DNA from: Prevotellaceae bacterium
GTDB lineage: Bacteria; Bacteroidota; Bacteroidia; Bacteroidales; Bacteroidaceae
Direction: 5' to 3'
Length of the DNA: 10,602 bases
Assembly (NCBI GenBank): GCA_031262265.1
Contig: JAISIB010000148.1
Span: 1-10,602, forward strand
Of this stretch, positions 1 through 7,347 are shown one piece after another; the stretch's first letter is position 1, and the number at the start of each line of letters is the position of its first letter. A program made the position numbers and the translations under genes. Below the pieces are notes generated by a model. That model was not told the origin of the DNA. It saw only the letters and a program-made list of their open reading frames with translations, and made no database searches.

Positions 1-1007
1 AAGTATAAACCGGCCATTTGCGGGATAGTACGAGAAAAAGTGTATCGGGCACCGAAGTTTCCCTCGTCGCCGAACGACTTATTGAAGCCGCCTCTGGCAT
101 ATACGTTTTGGATAGGAACATACTGCCTCACTGAAAAACGGGAAAGAATCTTCGTATCTGCCGTTTCGCGCTTCGGCGTTTCCTGCTCGAAATCCATATA
201 TTCCAAAGCCTTACCGGAATAGAGATACCCCATACCGAAAAAATCCCATTCGCCGGTTCGATAGTTCAAGTCTTGCTGAGCCGTGATATTATACTTACGG
301 TTGAGGATTCCCGTTGCGCTACTCGTACCGCTCCAACCTTCTCCCTGCCCTTTCACGGTAGTAATGCGGATGACCGCACTGACCGTACTGTCGTATTCTG
401 CGCCGGGGTTGGTAATGACAAGCACTTTCTTGATTTGTTCGGAACGTAGCTGTTTCACCTCATTCATGTCGCGCACCAACCGATTGTTGATGTAAATGAG
501 CGGCGTGCCTCTGCCAAGTACGCTAATCTCGTCGCCGTCTTTGTAGATGAACGGCAATTGACCGAGTACGTCCAATGCCGTGCCGAGCGTACGCAAGGGC
601 GACACGTCTATGTCCGTGCTGATTCCGTTATTTTCAAAGCGATGTGTAACCACCCGCTTGCCCGTCACCACTACTTCGTTGAGTAGCGCAGCGTCTGCTT
701 GCAAACGCAGCACGCTCAGGTCGCTACCGCGCACGGGAAGGGTCAGTGATCGGTAGCCGATGCTACTTGCATTCAGTAATAACGAAGCGGAGGTCTCGGG
801 AAGGGTCAGCGTGTACCTTCCATCGTCATCGGATACGGCACCCGTCACGAGTGTGGAGTCGGGAAGTTGCAAAATTGCGATATTGACAAAGGGGAGCGGT
901 TCGCCGCCGTCGGCTTCTACGACGCGACCTGTGATTGTCTGAGCATGTAAGAGAGAGCCAGATGTGAGGAACAGCGTAAGCCCCCAAAAGATACTTTTTA
1001 AATTCAT
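1..1007 (-). CDS. TonB-dependent receptor / outer-membrane beta-barrel family protein, C-terminus beyond window
   Basis: I translated this by hand from an ATG at 1007 down to the left edge; 335 residues are visible with no stop, so the barrel is cut off by the window. Residues 1-22 form a Sec signal peptide ending LLHA before Q23. Residues about 24-105 look like a carboxypeptidase-regulatory-like beta-sandwich (TGRVVEADG, LPFVNIAIL, DDDGRYTL, IGYRSL). NEVVVTG at 110-116 is the usual linker to the plug. The plug follows at about 120-215 (ALDVLGQLPFI, GTPLIYINNRLV, VLVITNPGAEYD), then the first barrel strands. This is the layout of Bacteroidota OMP_b-brl/TonB receptors, which sit in the outer membrane; the substrate cannot be told. 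No SusD-like partner is visible. The promoter is of ECF type (1046-1076), and an M16 protease gene lies upstream on the same strand behind a hairpin. Confidence 0.9.
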   Translation of the reverse strand, partial: MNLKSIFWGLTLFLTSGSLLHAQTITGRVVEADGGEPLPFVNIAILQLPDSTLVTGAVSDDDGRYTLTLPETSASLLLNASSIGYRSLTLPVRGSDLSVLRLQADAALLNEVVVTGKRVVTHRFENNGISTDIDVSPLRTLGTALDVLGQLPFIYKDGDEISVLGRGTPLIYINNRLVRDMNEVKQLRSEQIKKVLVITNPGAEYDSTVSAVIRITTVKGQGEGWSGTSSATGILNRKYNITAQQDLNYRTGEWDFFGMGYLYSGKALEYMDFEQETPKRETADTKILSRFSVRQYVPIQNVYARGGFNKSFGDEGNFGARYTFSRTIPQMAGLY

Positions 1008-1045
1008 AGGATAGTAATTGACTTTATTATTAAACACTTTATACG

Positions 1046-1076
1046 GTTAGACGCACTAAGTTGAAAAAAGGTTGCA
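1046..1076 (-). promoter_or_regulatory. ECF-sigma-type promoter of the receptor gene
   Basis: Read on the minus strand, TGCAACC (1070-1076) is followed after 16 bp by CGTCTAAC (1046-1053). An AAC-containing -35 and a CGTC-containing -10 about 16-17 bp apart are the hallmark of group 4 (ECF) sigma-factor promoters. Transcription would start near 1037-1041, leaving a leader of roughly 30 bases before the ATG at 1007. No TAnnTTTG housekeeping element is placed to compete. No ECF sigma gene lies in the window, so the cognate factor is unknown. The assignment is by pattern only. Confidence 0.6.
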
Positions 1077-1105
1077 CAATAGCGGTTATTTTTTGCGGTA
1101 CGAGC

Positions 1106-1137
1106 GTAAAATTTCCTCGTAAGATAGTAAAATTTCC
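1106..1137. repeat. Two direct 11-bp repeats GTAAAATTTCC with 21-bp period
   Basis: GTAAAATTTCC occurs at 1106-1116 and identically at 1127-1137, start to start 21 bp. Both copies lie upstream of the receptor's ECF-type promoter and downstream of the M16 terminator hairpin. The first copy is flanked by the inverted hexamers TACGAG (1099-1104) and CTCGTA (1116-1121). The second leads into an imperfect hairpin with a TCCG-GCT-CGGA tip (about 1127-1153). They may be paired operator sites two helical turns apart or remnants of a short repeat array. Confidence 0.6.
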
Positions 1138-1192
1138 GGCTCGGATAATTTACTAACATACTCGCTCGTTCGCATAAGCAGCGAGAAAAGGT

Positions 1193-1220
1193 CGAGCGGT
1201 TGCGCTCACGCAACCGCTCG
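1193..1220 (-). terminator. Hairpin after the M16 gene, probable terminator
   Basis: A perfect 12-bp stem, CGAGCGGTTGCG (1193-1204) with CGCAACCGCTCG (1209-1220), closes a 4-base loop. It lies 24 bases past the M16 stop codon. In the minus direction the following tract is poor (ACCTTTTCTC). In the plus direction it is followed by a T-rich run (1227-1239), although no plus-strand gene ends here. It most likely ends the M16 transcript and may work in both directions. Confidence 0.6.
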
Positions 1221-1244
1221 TCTTGATTTTTTTATTTTTAGGGA

Positions 1245-4163
1245 CTAATATCCGAAAATTTCTTCGGTCGTCAATCGTTGAATAGGCCCGAGTTTTCCCA
1301 GGGATTCCATGTCAAGCGTCGCTTCGTCGCCCAAAATGACGTAACTGTACGTGCGATTCTTCACTTGCTCCTGCTGGAATTTCACCACGTCGTTCAGTGT
1401 CATGTTTTGCACGTCATTATACAACTTGATATTCGGGTCGGTGGTCAGACCAAGGTCTTGCAGCGTCAAATAACGGCTCAGTACGGCACTTTTGGTCGTG
1501 CGTTGCGTACGCAGACGAGCGATCAGTCCGTCTTTCGCCAATTTGAAGGCCGCCTCGGAGCGCGGCATGTCATTGATAATCTCGTTGAACGTCGCAATCG
1601 CCTGCATCATCTTATCATTCTGCGTAGCTATTTGCGTACGCATCACGTACGGATCGGACAAACGGCTCGGAGAAACGAGCGACGCATTGGCCGAATAGGC
1701 CAAGCCACGCGCTTCGCGCATTTCTTGGAAGACAATGCCGTTCATACCGCCGCCGAAATATGCGTTGTAAAGCGTACGCGTCGGTTCGATAGCCGGATTG
1801 TAGGTTTCGCCGGTATTGGAATATTGCGACATGTATATCTGGTTGGCCTGGTAAGGCGCGATATAGATCTTAGTCGTGGGCGTCTTCACAAACGGGAACT
1901 TCACGGGCTTCGGAGCATCGGTCAATCGTGCGGGAACCTTGTGGTATGTTTCCAGCGCGGCCAAGAGTTTTTCCGGCGAGTCAGGACCATAATACACGAT
2001 GCGATGCTTGTAGCCGCTAAATGCGCGTAACTTATCGATCAATGTTTGTGGGTTCATTTGTTGAAGCTCGTCGGTGCTTAAAAAATTCGTGGCAGCTGAC
2101 AGCGGACCATACATAGCATAATTCAATACGCGACTGAAATTGGTCGATTGGTTAGTCTTTGCATTCGCTCGCGACTTCAATATATCTGCTACGATATTGT
2201 CATAGATGGCTTTGTTCACTTGTACGCCGGCCAACACCTTTTCAAATAAATCCAACGTCTTAGGCATATTTTCACTAAGTCCGCTCATAGCGATATACGA
2301 ACGTTCGGAAGAAATCGACCAGCTATAATTGCAAGCCCATTCGTATAGCTTCGCTCTAATTTCTTCGACCGTCATGTCCGACGTTCCCAAGTAATCAAAG
2401 TAGCTGGCTGCCGTGCCTAATGCTTTGTCGGCGTTGTTGCCCGTTTCAAAGATGAACTCCAAAGAGAAAATGTCGTTCGTCGTATTTTGCTTGTACAAGA
2501 CTTCCAATCCGTCTTTCGTCGTGAATTTAGACATATCCTTATTGAAATCAACGAAGACCGGCTCGATCGGTTTCATGTGCGAATTTTGTATTTCTTTCAG
2601 GAACGGACTCACAGCGTCGCGGTTCATGACGATCGGCGTGATTGTCGGCTTCTCAATTTTCTTTTCATTGGGATCCGCCCCTTGTCGTTTGTAGATAACG
2701 GCATAGCCATTGGTGAAATACTTGTTTGCCAAGCGAACGATGTCTGCTTTGGTCAGCTTCGCCATGTTATCCGTTTGACGAATATACTGTTCCCACGGCA
2801 CACTATTGATAAATGACGTGACAAACATGTCAGCGCGTATCTGATTGTACTCCAATTGCTGCTGTTCATACAGCTTGTAGTTGTTAACGGTGGCTTTCAG
2901 CAAACTTTCATCAAAATCTCCCGCTTTGAGCTTCTCTATTTCTGTCAGCAGCAGGTTCTTTACCTCCTCCAAAGTCTGTCCTTCTTTGGAACGCGCCTGC
3001 ATCATGAACACGGAATAGTCTGCCATGGCACTATATCCGGCGGCGGCGTTCAGCACTTTCTGTTCTTGGTTCAGATCTATGTCGACCAATCCGACACTAC
3101 CGTTATATAATATATTACTCAACAGTTCTATGCCATCGGAGTCTTCGCTTGAACGCGGCGGCAACGGCCATCCGAGCGATACCATCTCAGCTTCGAGTCC
3201 GTACACTTCGCGAACGATCGGTGCGCTACGCGTAGGCAACGGGCTGATCGTCAGTTTCGGCAAGTTCGGATTCGGTTTCATGTCGCCGAAATACTTATCT
3301 ATCGTAGCGATCATTTGATCGGGATCAAAGTCGCCCGACAAGCAAACAGCCATATTGTTCGGCACGTACCAAGTCTTGTAATATTGCTTGATCGTCTTAA
3401 TGGAAGGATTCTTCAAATGATCTTGCGTTCCCAATACGGTTTGCGTGCCATAGGGGTGCATCGGGAAGAGTGCGCCCAGCAACGCTTCGTTCATCTTGCG
3501 ACTGTCACGCGTCAACGACATATTCTTTTCTTCGTACACAGTCTCCAACTCCGTATGAAAACCGCGAATGACGTTGTGCTTAAATCGGTCGGCCTGAATC
3601 TTTGCCCAATTCTCCACTGCGTTGGAAGGGATGTCTTCCGTATATACGGTCATGTCAAATCCCGTATAGGCATTGGTACCGCTGGCACCTATGGCGGCCA
3701 TCAGTTTGTCGTATTCGTTCGGAATAGAATACTTGGAGGCTTCGTAAGAAAGACTATCTATCACGTGATATATGGCTTTGCGCGCAGCATCGTCCGTCGT
3801 GCCGCGATAGATTTCAAACTGCGCCTCGATCTGATCCAACAGCGGTTTCTCAGCAGCATAGTTCTGTGTGCCGAATTGCTCGGTGCCTTTGAACATCAGG
3901 TGCTCGAAATAGTGAGCCAATCCTGTCGTCGCACTCGGATCATTCTTTCCGCCGACGCGTACGGCAATGAATGTTTGAATACGGGGCGTTTCTGTATTTA
4001 CTGTTAAATAGACTTTTAACCCGTTGTCAAGGGTATAGATCCGCGCCTTTAAGGGATCGTTCGCAAAAGTCTGATACGGATAATCTTTCGCTTGAAGCGA
4101 ACCGAACGAGCAGGTAGCCAGTAGCAAGCAGGCTATCACATGGAAAGTAAAAACGTGTTTCAT
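1245..4163 (-). CDS. M16-family (pitrilysin-type) zinc metalloprotease, periplasmic, two-domain
   Basis: The protein has 972 residues from the ATG at 4163. A TTG six bases further upstream (4169) is in frame, but MKHVFTF is the natural signal-peptide start. Residues 1-25 are a Sec signal ending SLQA; C18 follows LLAT, a poor lipobox, so a soluble periplasmic enzyme is more likely than a lipoprotein. The inverted zinc motif HYFEH is at residues 84-88 (H84, E87 catalytic base, H88). The third ligand is probably E207 in LETVYEE. The second half has no HxxEH but keeps the M16 C-terminal signature FGGGMNGIVFQEMREARGLAYS-like, as expected for the inactive repeat. About 950 residues is usual for two-repeat bacterial M16 enzymes, which degrade peptides in a closed chamber. 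It is the middle gene of a same-strand trio with its own -7-type promoter core. The substrate is unknown. Confidence 0.93.
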   Translation of the reverse strand: MKHVFTFHVIACLLLATCSFGSLQAKDYPYQTFANDPLKARIYTLDNGLKVYLTVNTETPRIQTFIAVRVGGKNDPSATTGLAHYFEHLMFKGTEQFGTQNYAAEKPLLDQIEAQFEIYRGTTDDAARKAIYHVIDSLSYEASKYSIPNEYDKLMAAIGASGTNAYTGFDMTVYTEDIPSNAVENWAKIQADRFKHNVIRGFHTELETVYEEKNMSLTRDSRKMNEALLGALFPMHPYGTQTVLGTQDHLKNPSIKTIKQYYKTWYVPNNMAVCLSGDFDPDQMIATIDKYFGDMKPNPNLPKLTISPLPTRSAPIVREVYGLEAEMVSLGWPLPPRSSEDSDGIELLSNILYNGSVGLVDIDLNQEQKVLNAAAGYSAMADYSVFMMQARSKEGQTLEEVKNLLLTEIEKLKAGDFDESLLKATVNNYKLYEQQQLEYNQIRADMFVTSFINSVPWEQYIRQTDNMAKLTKADIVRLANKYFTNGYAVIYKRQGADPNEKKIEKPTITPIVMNRDAVSPFLKEIQNSHMKPIEPVFVDFNKDMSKFTTKDGLEVLYKQNTTNDIFSLEFIFETGNNADKALGTAASYFDYLGTSDMTVEEIRAKLYEWACNYSWSISSERSYIAMSGLSENMPKTLDLFEKVLAGVQVNKAIYDNIVADILKSRANAKTNQSTNFSRVLNYAMYGPLSAATNFLSTDELQQMNPQTLIDKLRAFSGYKHRIVYYGPDSPEKLLAALETYHKVPARLTDAPKPVKFPFVKTPTTKIYIAPYQANQIYMSQYSNTGETYNPAIEPTRTLYNAYFGGGMNGIVFQEMREARGLAYSANASLVSPSRLSDPYVMRTQIATQNDKMMQAIATFNEIINDMPRSEAAFKLAKDGLIARLRTQRTTKSAVLSRYLTLQDLGLTTDPNIKLYNDVQNMTLNDVVKFQQEQVKNRTYSYVILGDEATLDMESLGKLGPIQRLTTEEIFGY

Positions 4164-4189
4164 TTGCAAAAAGGATTAAATTTGTGAGG

Positions 4190-4197
4190 CAAAGTTA
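4190..4197 (-). promoter_or_regulatory. Bacteroidota -7 promoter element for the M16 gene
   Basis: TAACTTTG on the minus strand matches the TAnnTTTG consensus of the primary sigma factor of Bacteroidota. It lies 26 bp before the ATG at 4163, giving a short leader. No good -33 TTG element is visible 19-21 bp upstream (the stretch is A-rich), so strength is uncertain. Confidence 0.55.
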
Positions 4198-4265
4198 CGG
4201 ATTTATTTCATTTTCCTACTTTTTTCGCTTATTTTTTGACTATCTAAGCAAACTAACTGACAAAG

Positions 4266-4303
4266 TTGTGTGAATTAGATACGAGATTGTGCAAATAAGA
4301 TAC
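4266..4303. repeat. Imperfect 17-bp direct repeat with 21-bp period
   Basis: TTGTGTGAATTAGATAC (4266-4282) and TTGTGCAAATAAGATAC (4287-4303) agree at 14 of 17 positions, start to start 21 bp. The pair sits directly downstream of the DUF5686 stop codon and about 70 bp upstream of the M16 -7 element. No stable hairpin or T-run marks a terminator for the DUF5686 gene in this gap, so the two genes could be partly co-transcribed. Function is unknown. Confidence 0.5.
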
Positions 4304-4307
4304 CGCG

Positions 4308-6500
4308 TTATTTGAACAACTCAAAGGTGAACTTTGCGCCGACCTCGCTGAACTGACCATTTATGTTGTTGATAAATACACCAACGTTGAAGATACGCGT
4401 ACCGAACCCGTAGCCCAATTCAAGATAAGGCTGTAAATGGGGCATCAGCAGCCCGCTCAGATAGATACGCTCGCGGGTAATGTTTCGCGTCAAGCCTTTC
4501 AGGTAGGTCAGCGCGAGGGAAGGGGATTCGTAAGAAGCATGCGCGCACAAGTAGCGACGGGAAGAATTGTACCAACGACGGTCTAACAACTGAAATACGC
4601 CTCCGATCTCATCATTCCAATCGACGGGAAGATTATTTTTGGCGAAGTTGACGAAATCAACGAAGTAGAGTTCATCGCTTTGATCGGTAAATATTCCCGC
4701 ACCCAACCGGTATGAGAACGTGCGCAATAGTCCTAATTGTATTTTGTGCTGAACATCGAGTTCCCAGCGTTGGTAACGAATACTACTACCAAGTACGCCG
4801 TTCAGACCGCTGCCCCAGTCCAATGAAAAGGTCGGCCAGCGGGAATGCAAATTCACCTTACGGTCACCAGACATGTAGTAGTATTGGCCGGGAGTCCATG
4901 ACAAAACGATATGCGGAGACATACTTGTGTAAAACGGCTGCACGGGAAGTTTCGTCAGCTCGGTACCTACTTCGCCTAACAAAGCTTGATAACCGATCGT
5001 CGTCCGCCGGTGATAGGCAAATCCTAAGTCAATCGTCAATCCGTTGACCGGCTCCACGCGATGCAGAAACTCGATATAAAAATCTCGGAAGTAGGTAAAG
5101 TTCAGACTGTCAAAGTCTATTTGATTATTATTCTCTGCTTTTAAATTATCCATCACATCTCCGTTATATATGCGGTTACCGTTGCCGATTCGCAAATGAG
5201 CGGATGCCCGTTTGCGCGGCCAATAATAAAAGTCGGTATAGAGACGCCAATGGAACTCTTTATGTAGAAAGTTGTAGCCCAAACGCGCGGAACCTTGCAA
5301 TAGACGGTCGCCGGAAAACAAACGGTTGAACCGAAGATTTTGACGTATGACAAAACCATCCGTGCGACTGTAACTCCACATAGAAGGGTCGATAATGGGA
5401 GACATGCGCATTTGTCCGCCATGATTGAGGTATATGGTTTGCCAACCGAACAAGGCATCGCCCATATTCGACCAGAACATTCGATCGGCCGCATATAATA
5501 TCGGTCGCCGCGATAGGCTATCGCGCTCTTGCGTATAATGTTCGTAGTATTTCCTGTCTTCGTCTGTCAACGGGATAGGGCGCAACCGATCGAAACTCAG
5601 GCTGTCGGTTTTCATTCCTGTCGTATCTGTTTGCAACGTAAACGAGCGTGTCAAGTCGTACTTATTCTGTGGCGACGGCAAGGGAAGTTCCGTCTCTTGC
5701 GCGCGCCAACGAATTTCCGTATAATCCAAGTTAGCCGAAAATTCGCTCTCGACCTGATTCCCTAACATATCGAAAATGACAGAAAGGTCGTAGCGCGTAG
5801 GAAGAAATTCGTTTGGTCTGTCCACTTCGCCCATGATGACGCGATTGGTGAACCGTAGATATTCCGCGCGGCCGGCGAGATACATTTCGCGGATACTCCA
5901 TACGTCGGTGCTGATTATCATGTATCCTTCTACCAACTGCGAGCTATTCTTTTTCGGACGGAACTCCAGTCGATAATAAGGATTGCCGTCTTCATCAGTC
6001 ACCGTATTGCCGGTATAAGTATAATAGCGGTGTGCATCGGAAGCTATCGGAGATAAAATTTCAGAGGTAAGTAGAGCAGTGGAATACACGTTGATGTGCA
6101 TATAATCCTGTATGTCTACGCCGACGCCCTCGAATCTGTCGACCGTTCCGTAGGAGGCAATCACTTTTCGGTCGAAAATATTCGGTGCAGTATAGTGTAA
6201 TTCGTTATACGTCTCTATTAAATAATCTCTCACGCCTTTGCGTGCTCGAAACATAAAAGGTGCATAGCGTAACAAGAAGTTTCGTTTACTCACACGCAGC
6301 TCTCCTTTCGTGTAGAGATTGGCTCGATATTCGGCGATCATGGCTTCGTAAATCGGCGCAAAGTGTTTCATTTGTATCAATACCGAGTCAACAGATATCA
6401 AAGTCTTATCTGTCTCTGATTCTTGCGCCGCCAATTTTGTTGCCTGCCCCGCGAGGCAAAGTATTGCGGCAAATATCCATAGCCGAACCGTTTGTTTCAT
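4308..6500 (-). CDS. DUF5686-family outer-membrane beta-barrel protein
   Basis: The protein has 730 residues. A Sec signal peptide covers residues 1-25 (hydrophobic IFAAILCLAG, cleavage after KLAA). The mature N-terminus (VDSVLIQMKHFAPIYEAMIAEYRANLYTKG, RKGVRDYLIETY) resembles the DUF5686 family of Bacteroidota. A long C-terminal half of alternating aromatic/polar strands (YYWPRKRASAHLRIGNG, GYGFGTRIFNVGVF) ends in FTFELFK, typical of a barrel inserted in the outer membrane. Family members often carry an N-terminal carboxypeptidase-regulatory-like domain; this copy has none and goes straight from the signal peptide to the DUF5686 region. The biochemical role of the family is not established. 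The ATG at 6500 is 93 bp from the divergent Crp/Fnr regulator, making that regulator a candidate controller. The M16 protease follows on the same strand after 144 bp. Confidence 0.8.
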   Translation of the reverse strand: MKQTVRLWIFAAILCLAGQATKLAAQESETDKTLISVDSVLIQMKHFAPIYEAMIAEYRANLYTKGELRVSKRNFLLRYAPFMFRARKGVRDYLIETYNELHYTAPNIFDRKVIASYGTVDRFEGVGVDIQDYMHINVYSTALLTSEILSPIASDAHRYYTYTGNTVTDEDGNPYYRLEFRPKKNSSQLVEGYMIISTDVWSIREMYLAGRAEYLRFTNRVIMGEVDRPNEFLPTRYDLSVIFDMLGNQVESEFSANLDYTEIRWRAQETELPLPSPQNKYDLTRSFTLQTDTTGMKTDSLSFDRLRPIPLTDEDRKYYEHYTQERDSLSRRPILYAADRMFWSNMGDALFGWQTIYLNHGGQMRMSPIIDPSMWSYSRTDGFVIRQNLRFNRLFSGDRLLQGSARLGYNFLHKEFHWRLYTDFYYWPRKRASAHLRIGNGNRIYNGDVMDNLKAENNNQIDFDSLNFTYFRDFYIEFLHRVEPVNGLTIDLGFAYHRRTTIGYQALLGEVGTELTKLPVQPFYTSMSPHIVLSWTPGQYYYMSGDRKVNLHSRWPTFSLDWGSGLNGVLGSSIRYQRWELDVQHKIQLGLLRTFSYRLGAGIFTDQSDELYFVDFVNFAKNNLPVDWNDEIGGVFQLLDRRWYNSSRRYLCAHASYESPSLALTYLKGLTRNITRERIYLSGLLMPHLQPYLELGYGFGTRIFNVGVFINNINGQFSEVGAKFTFELFK

Positions 6501-6521
6501 TTGAATTTCCGCACAAATTTA

Positions 6522-6530
6522 CAAAGTATA
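6522..6530 (-). promoter_or_regulatory. Candidate -7 element for the DUF5686 gene
   Basis: TATACTTTG on the minus strand resembles the TAnnTTTG core with one extra base between TA and TTTG. It lies 21 bp before the ATG at 6500, a distance similar to that seen for the M16 gene. No convincing -33 element is visible. It sits only 12 bp from the oppositely oriented core of the regulator gene. Confidence 0.35.
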
Positions 6531-6542
6531 TGAAGAATTCAC

Positions 6543-6550
6543 TACTTTTG
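6543..6550 (+). promoter_or_regulatory. Bacteroidota -7 promoter element for the Crp/Fnr regulator
   Basis: TACTTTTG matches TAnnTTTG exactly on the plus strand, 43 bp before the ATG at 6594. The -33 position holds TTTAC rather than TTG, a weak match. The site is nearly back to back with the candidate core of the divergent DUF5686 gene, so one bound regulator could affect both directions. Confidence 0.5.
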
Positions 6551-6593
6551 TACTCTATAACACAATTTTACGGTTGGTATTTTAAGAAACAGC

Positions 6594-7295
6594 ATGATAA
6601 AAGTAGAACTTCCGGATATAGAAATATCCAATTCTATCGTAGAAATTTGGGCGCACTTGACCCCGCAGCAGCAAGAGTTGTTGCGTGATCAATTTACGGT
6701 GTATCTGTATAAGAAACGAGAGGTAATATATTGCGAAGGCGAAGTCCCGACGCACTTATTGTGTTTGCTTAGCGGAAAAGTGAAGGTTTTTAAAGAAGGT
6801 ATTGGTGGTCGCGAACAAATTATCCGTTTCATTACACCAATTAACTACTTTGGATACCGCGCTTACTTTGCGCAAGGTGAATATGTAACGTGCGCGAGTG
6901 CCGTCGAAGCCACGCAGATTTGCACGATACCCATGAAAATTATCGAACAGCTTATTTACGAGAACAACGACGTTGCCATGTTTTTCATTCGTCAACTCTC
7001 TGCCGATTTAGGAATAGCCGACGAACGAACAGTCAATTTGACGCAGAAACATGTCCGTGGGCGTTTAGCCGAATCGTTGCTTTTCTTGAAAGACAATTAC
7101 GGTCTGGAAGAAGATAATTGTACCTTAAGTATTTATCTGTCGCGCGAAGATTTGGCTAATCTATCGAATATGACGACGTCTAACGCTATTCGTACGTTGA
7201 GCAACTTCGTTAATGAACATTTGATTGCGATGGATGGCCGTAAAATCAAGCTTATTGATGAAGAAAGACTAAAAAAAATCAGCAAAATAGGATAG
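6594..7295 (+). CDS. Crp/Fnr-family transcriptional regulator
   Basis: The protein has 233 residues. An N-terminal cyclic-nucleotide-binding-like beta-barrel covers about residues 28-115 (KKREVIYCEGE, HLLCLLSGKVKVFKEG, REQIIRFITPINYFG), followed by a dimerisation helix (about 118-150) and a C-terminal winged helix-turn-helix. In the latter, L182-SREDLANLSNMTTSNAIRTL gives the turn and recognition helix (about T194-F205). The phosphate-binding GELAL/RAAT signature of true cAMP-binding Crp is missing (YFGYRAYFAQGEYVTCASAVE instead), and there is no Fnr-type N-terminal cysteine cluster, so the effector is unknown. It is divergent from the DUF5686 gene and 52 bp ahead of the GH20 gene with no clear terminator between, so it may be co-transcribed with the latter. 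Bacteroidales regulators of this type often sense redox or envelope conditions, but nothing here shows that directly. Confidence 0.92.
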   Translation: MIKVELPDIEISNSIVEIWAHLTPQQQELLRDQFTVYLYKKREVIYCEGEVPTHLLCLLSGKVKVFKEGIGGREQIIRFITPINYFGYRAYFAQGEYVTCASAVEATQICTIPMKIIEQLIYENNDVAMFFIRQLSADLGIADERTVNLTQKHVRGRLAESLLFLKDNYGLEEDNCTLSIYLSREDLANLSNMTTSNAIRTLSNFVNEHLIAMDGRKIKLIDEERLKKISKIG

Positions 7296-7347
7296 TGTGT
7301 TTTTATACACGTCCCCGCTTTTACAAACTTAACACAGTATTTTAATC

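Noticed and set aside
752..763. 12-mer GGTAGCCGATGC that reappears inverted at 10027-10038
   Set aside because: A single 12-base match between a coding region and intergenic DNA is within chance for about 10 kb, and the flanks do not align.
1278..2030. 250-codon open frame on the plus strand opposite the M16 gene
   Set aside because: It is a shadow of the well-supported M16 gene on the other strand; its translation is rich in R, H and V with no recognisable domain or signal.
3315..4007. 230-codon open frame on the plus strand opposite the M16 N-terminal domain
   Set aside because: It lies antisense to the HxxEH-containing part of the M16 protease; composition is shadow-like and there is no promoter or partner.
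6260..6688. 142-codon plus-strand open frame overlapping both the DUF5686 gene and the regulator start
   Set aside because: It is antisense to the DUF5686 signal-peptide region and out of frame with the clear Crp/Fnr protein; no domain is seen.
7295..7310. Hairpin GTGTGT-TTTT-ATACAC at the end of the regulator gene as a terminator
   Set aside because: The stem is only 6 bp with a wobble, overlaps the stop codon and is followed by GTCCCC rather than a T-run.
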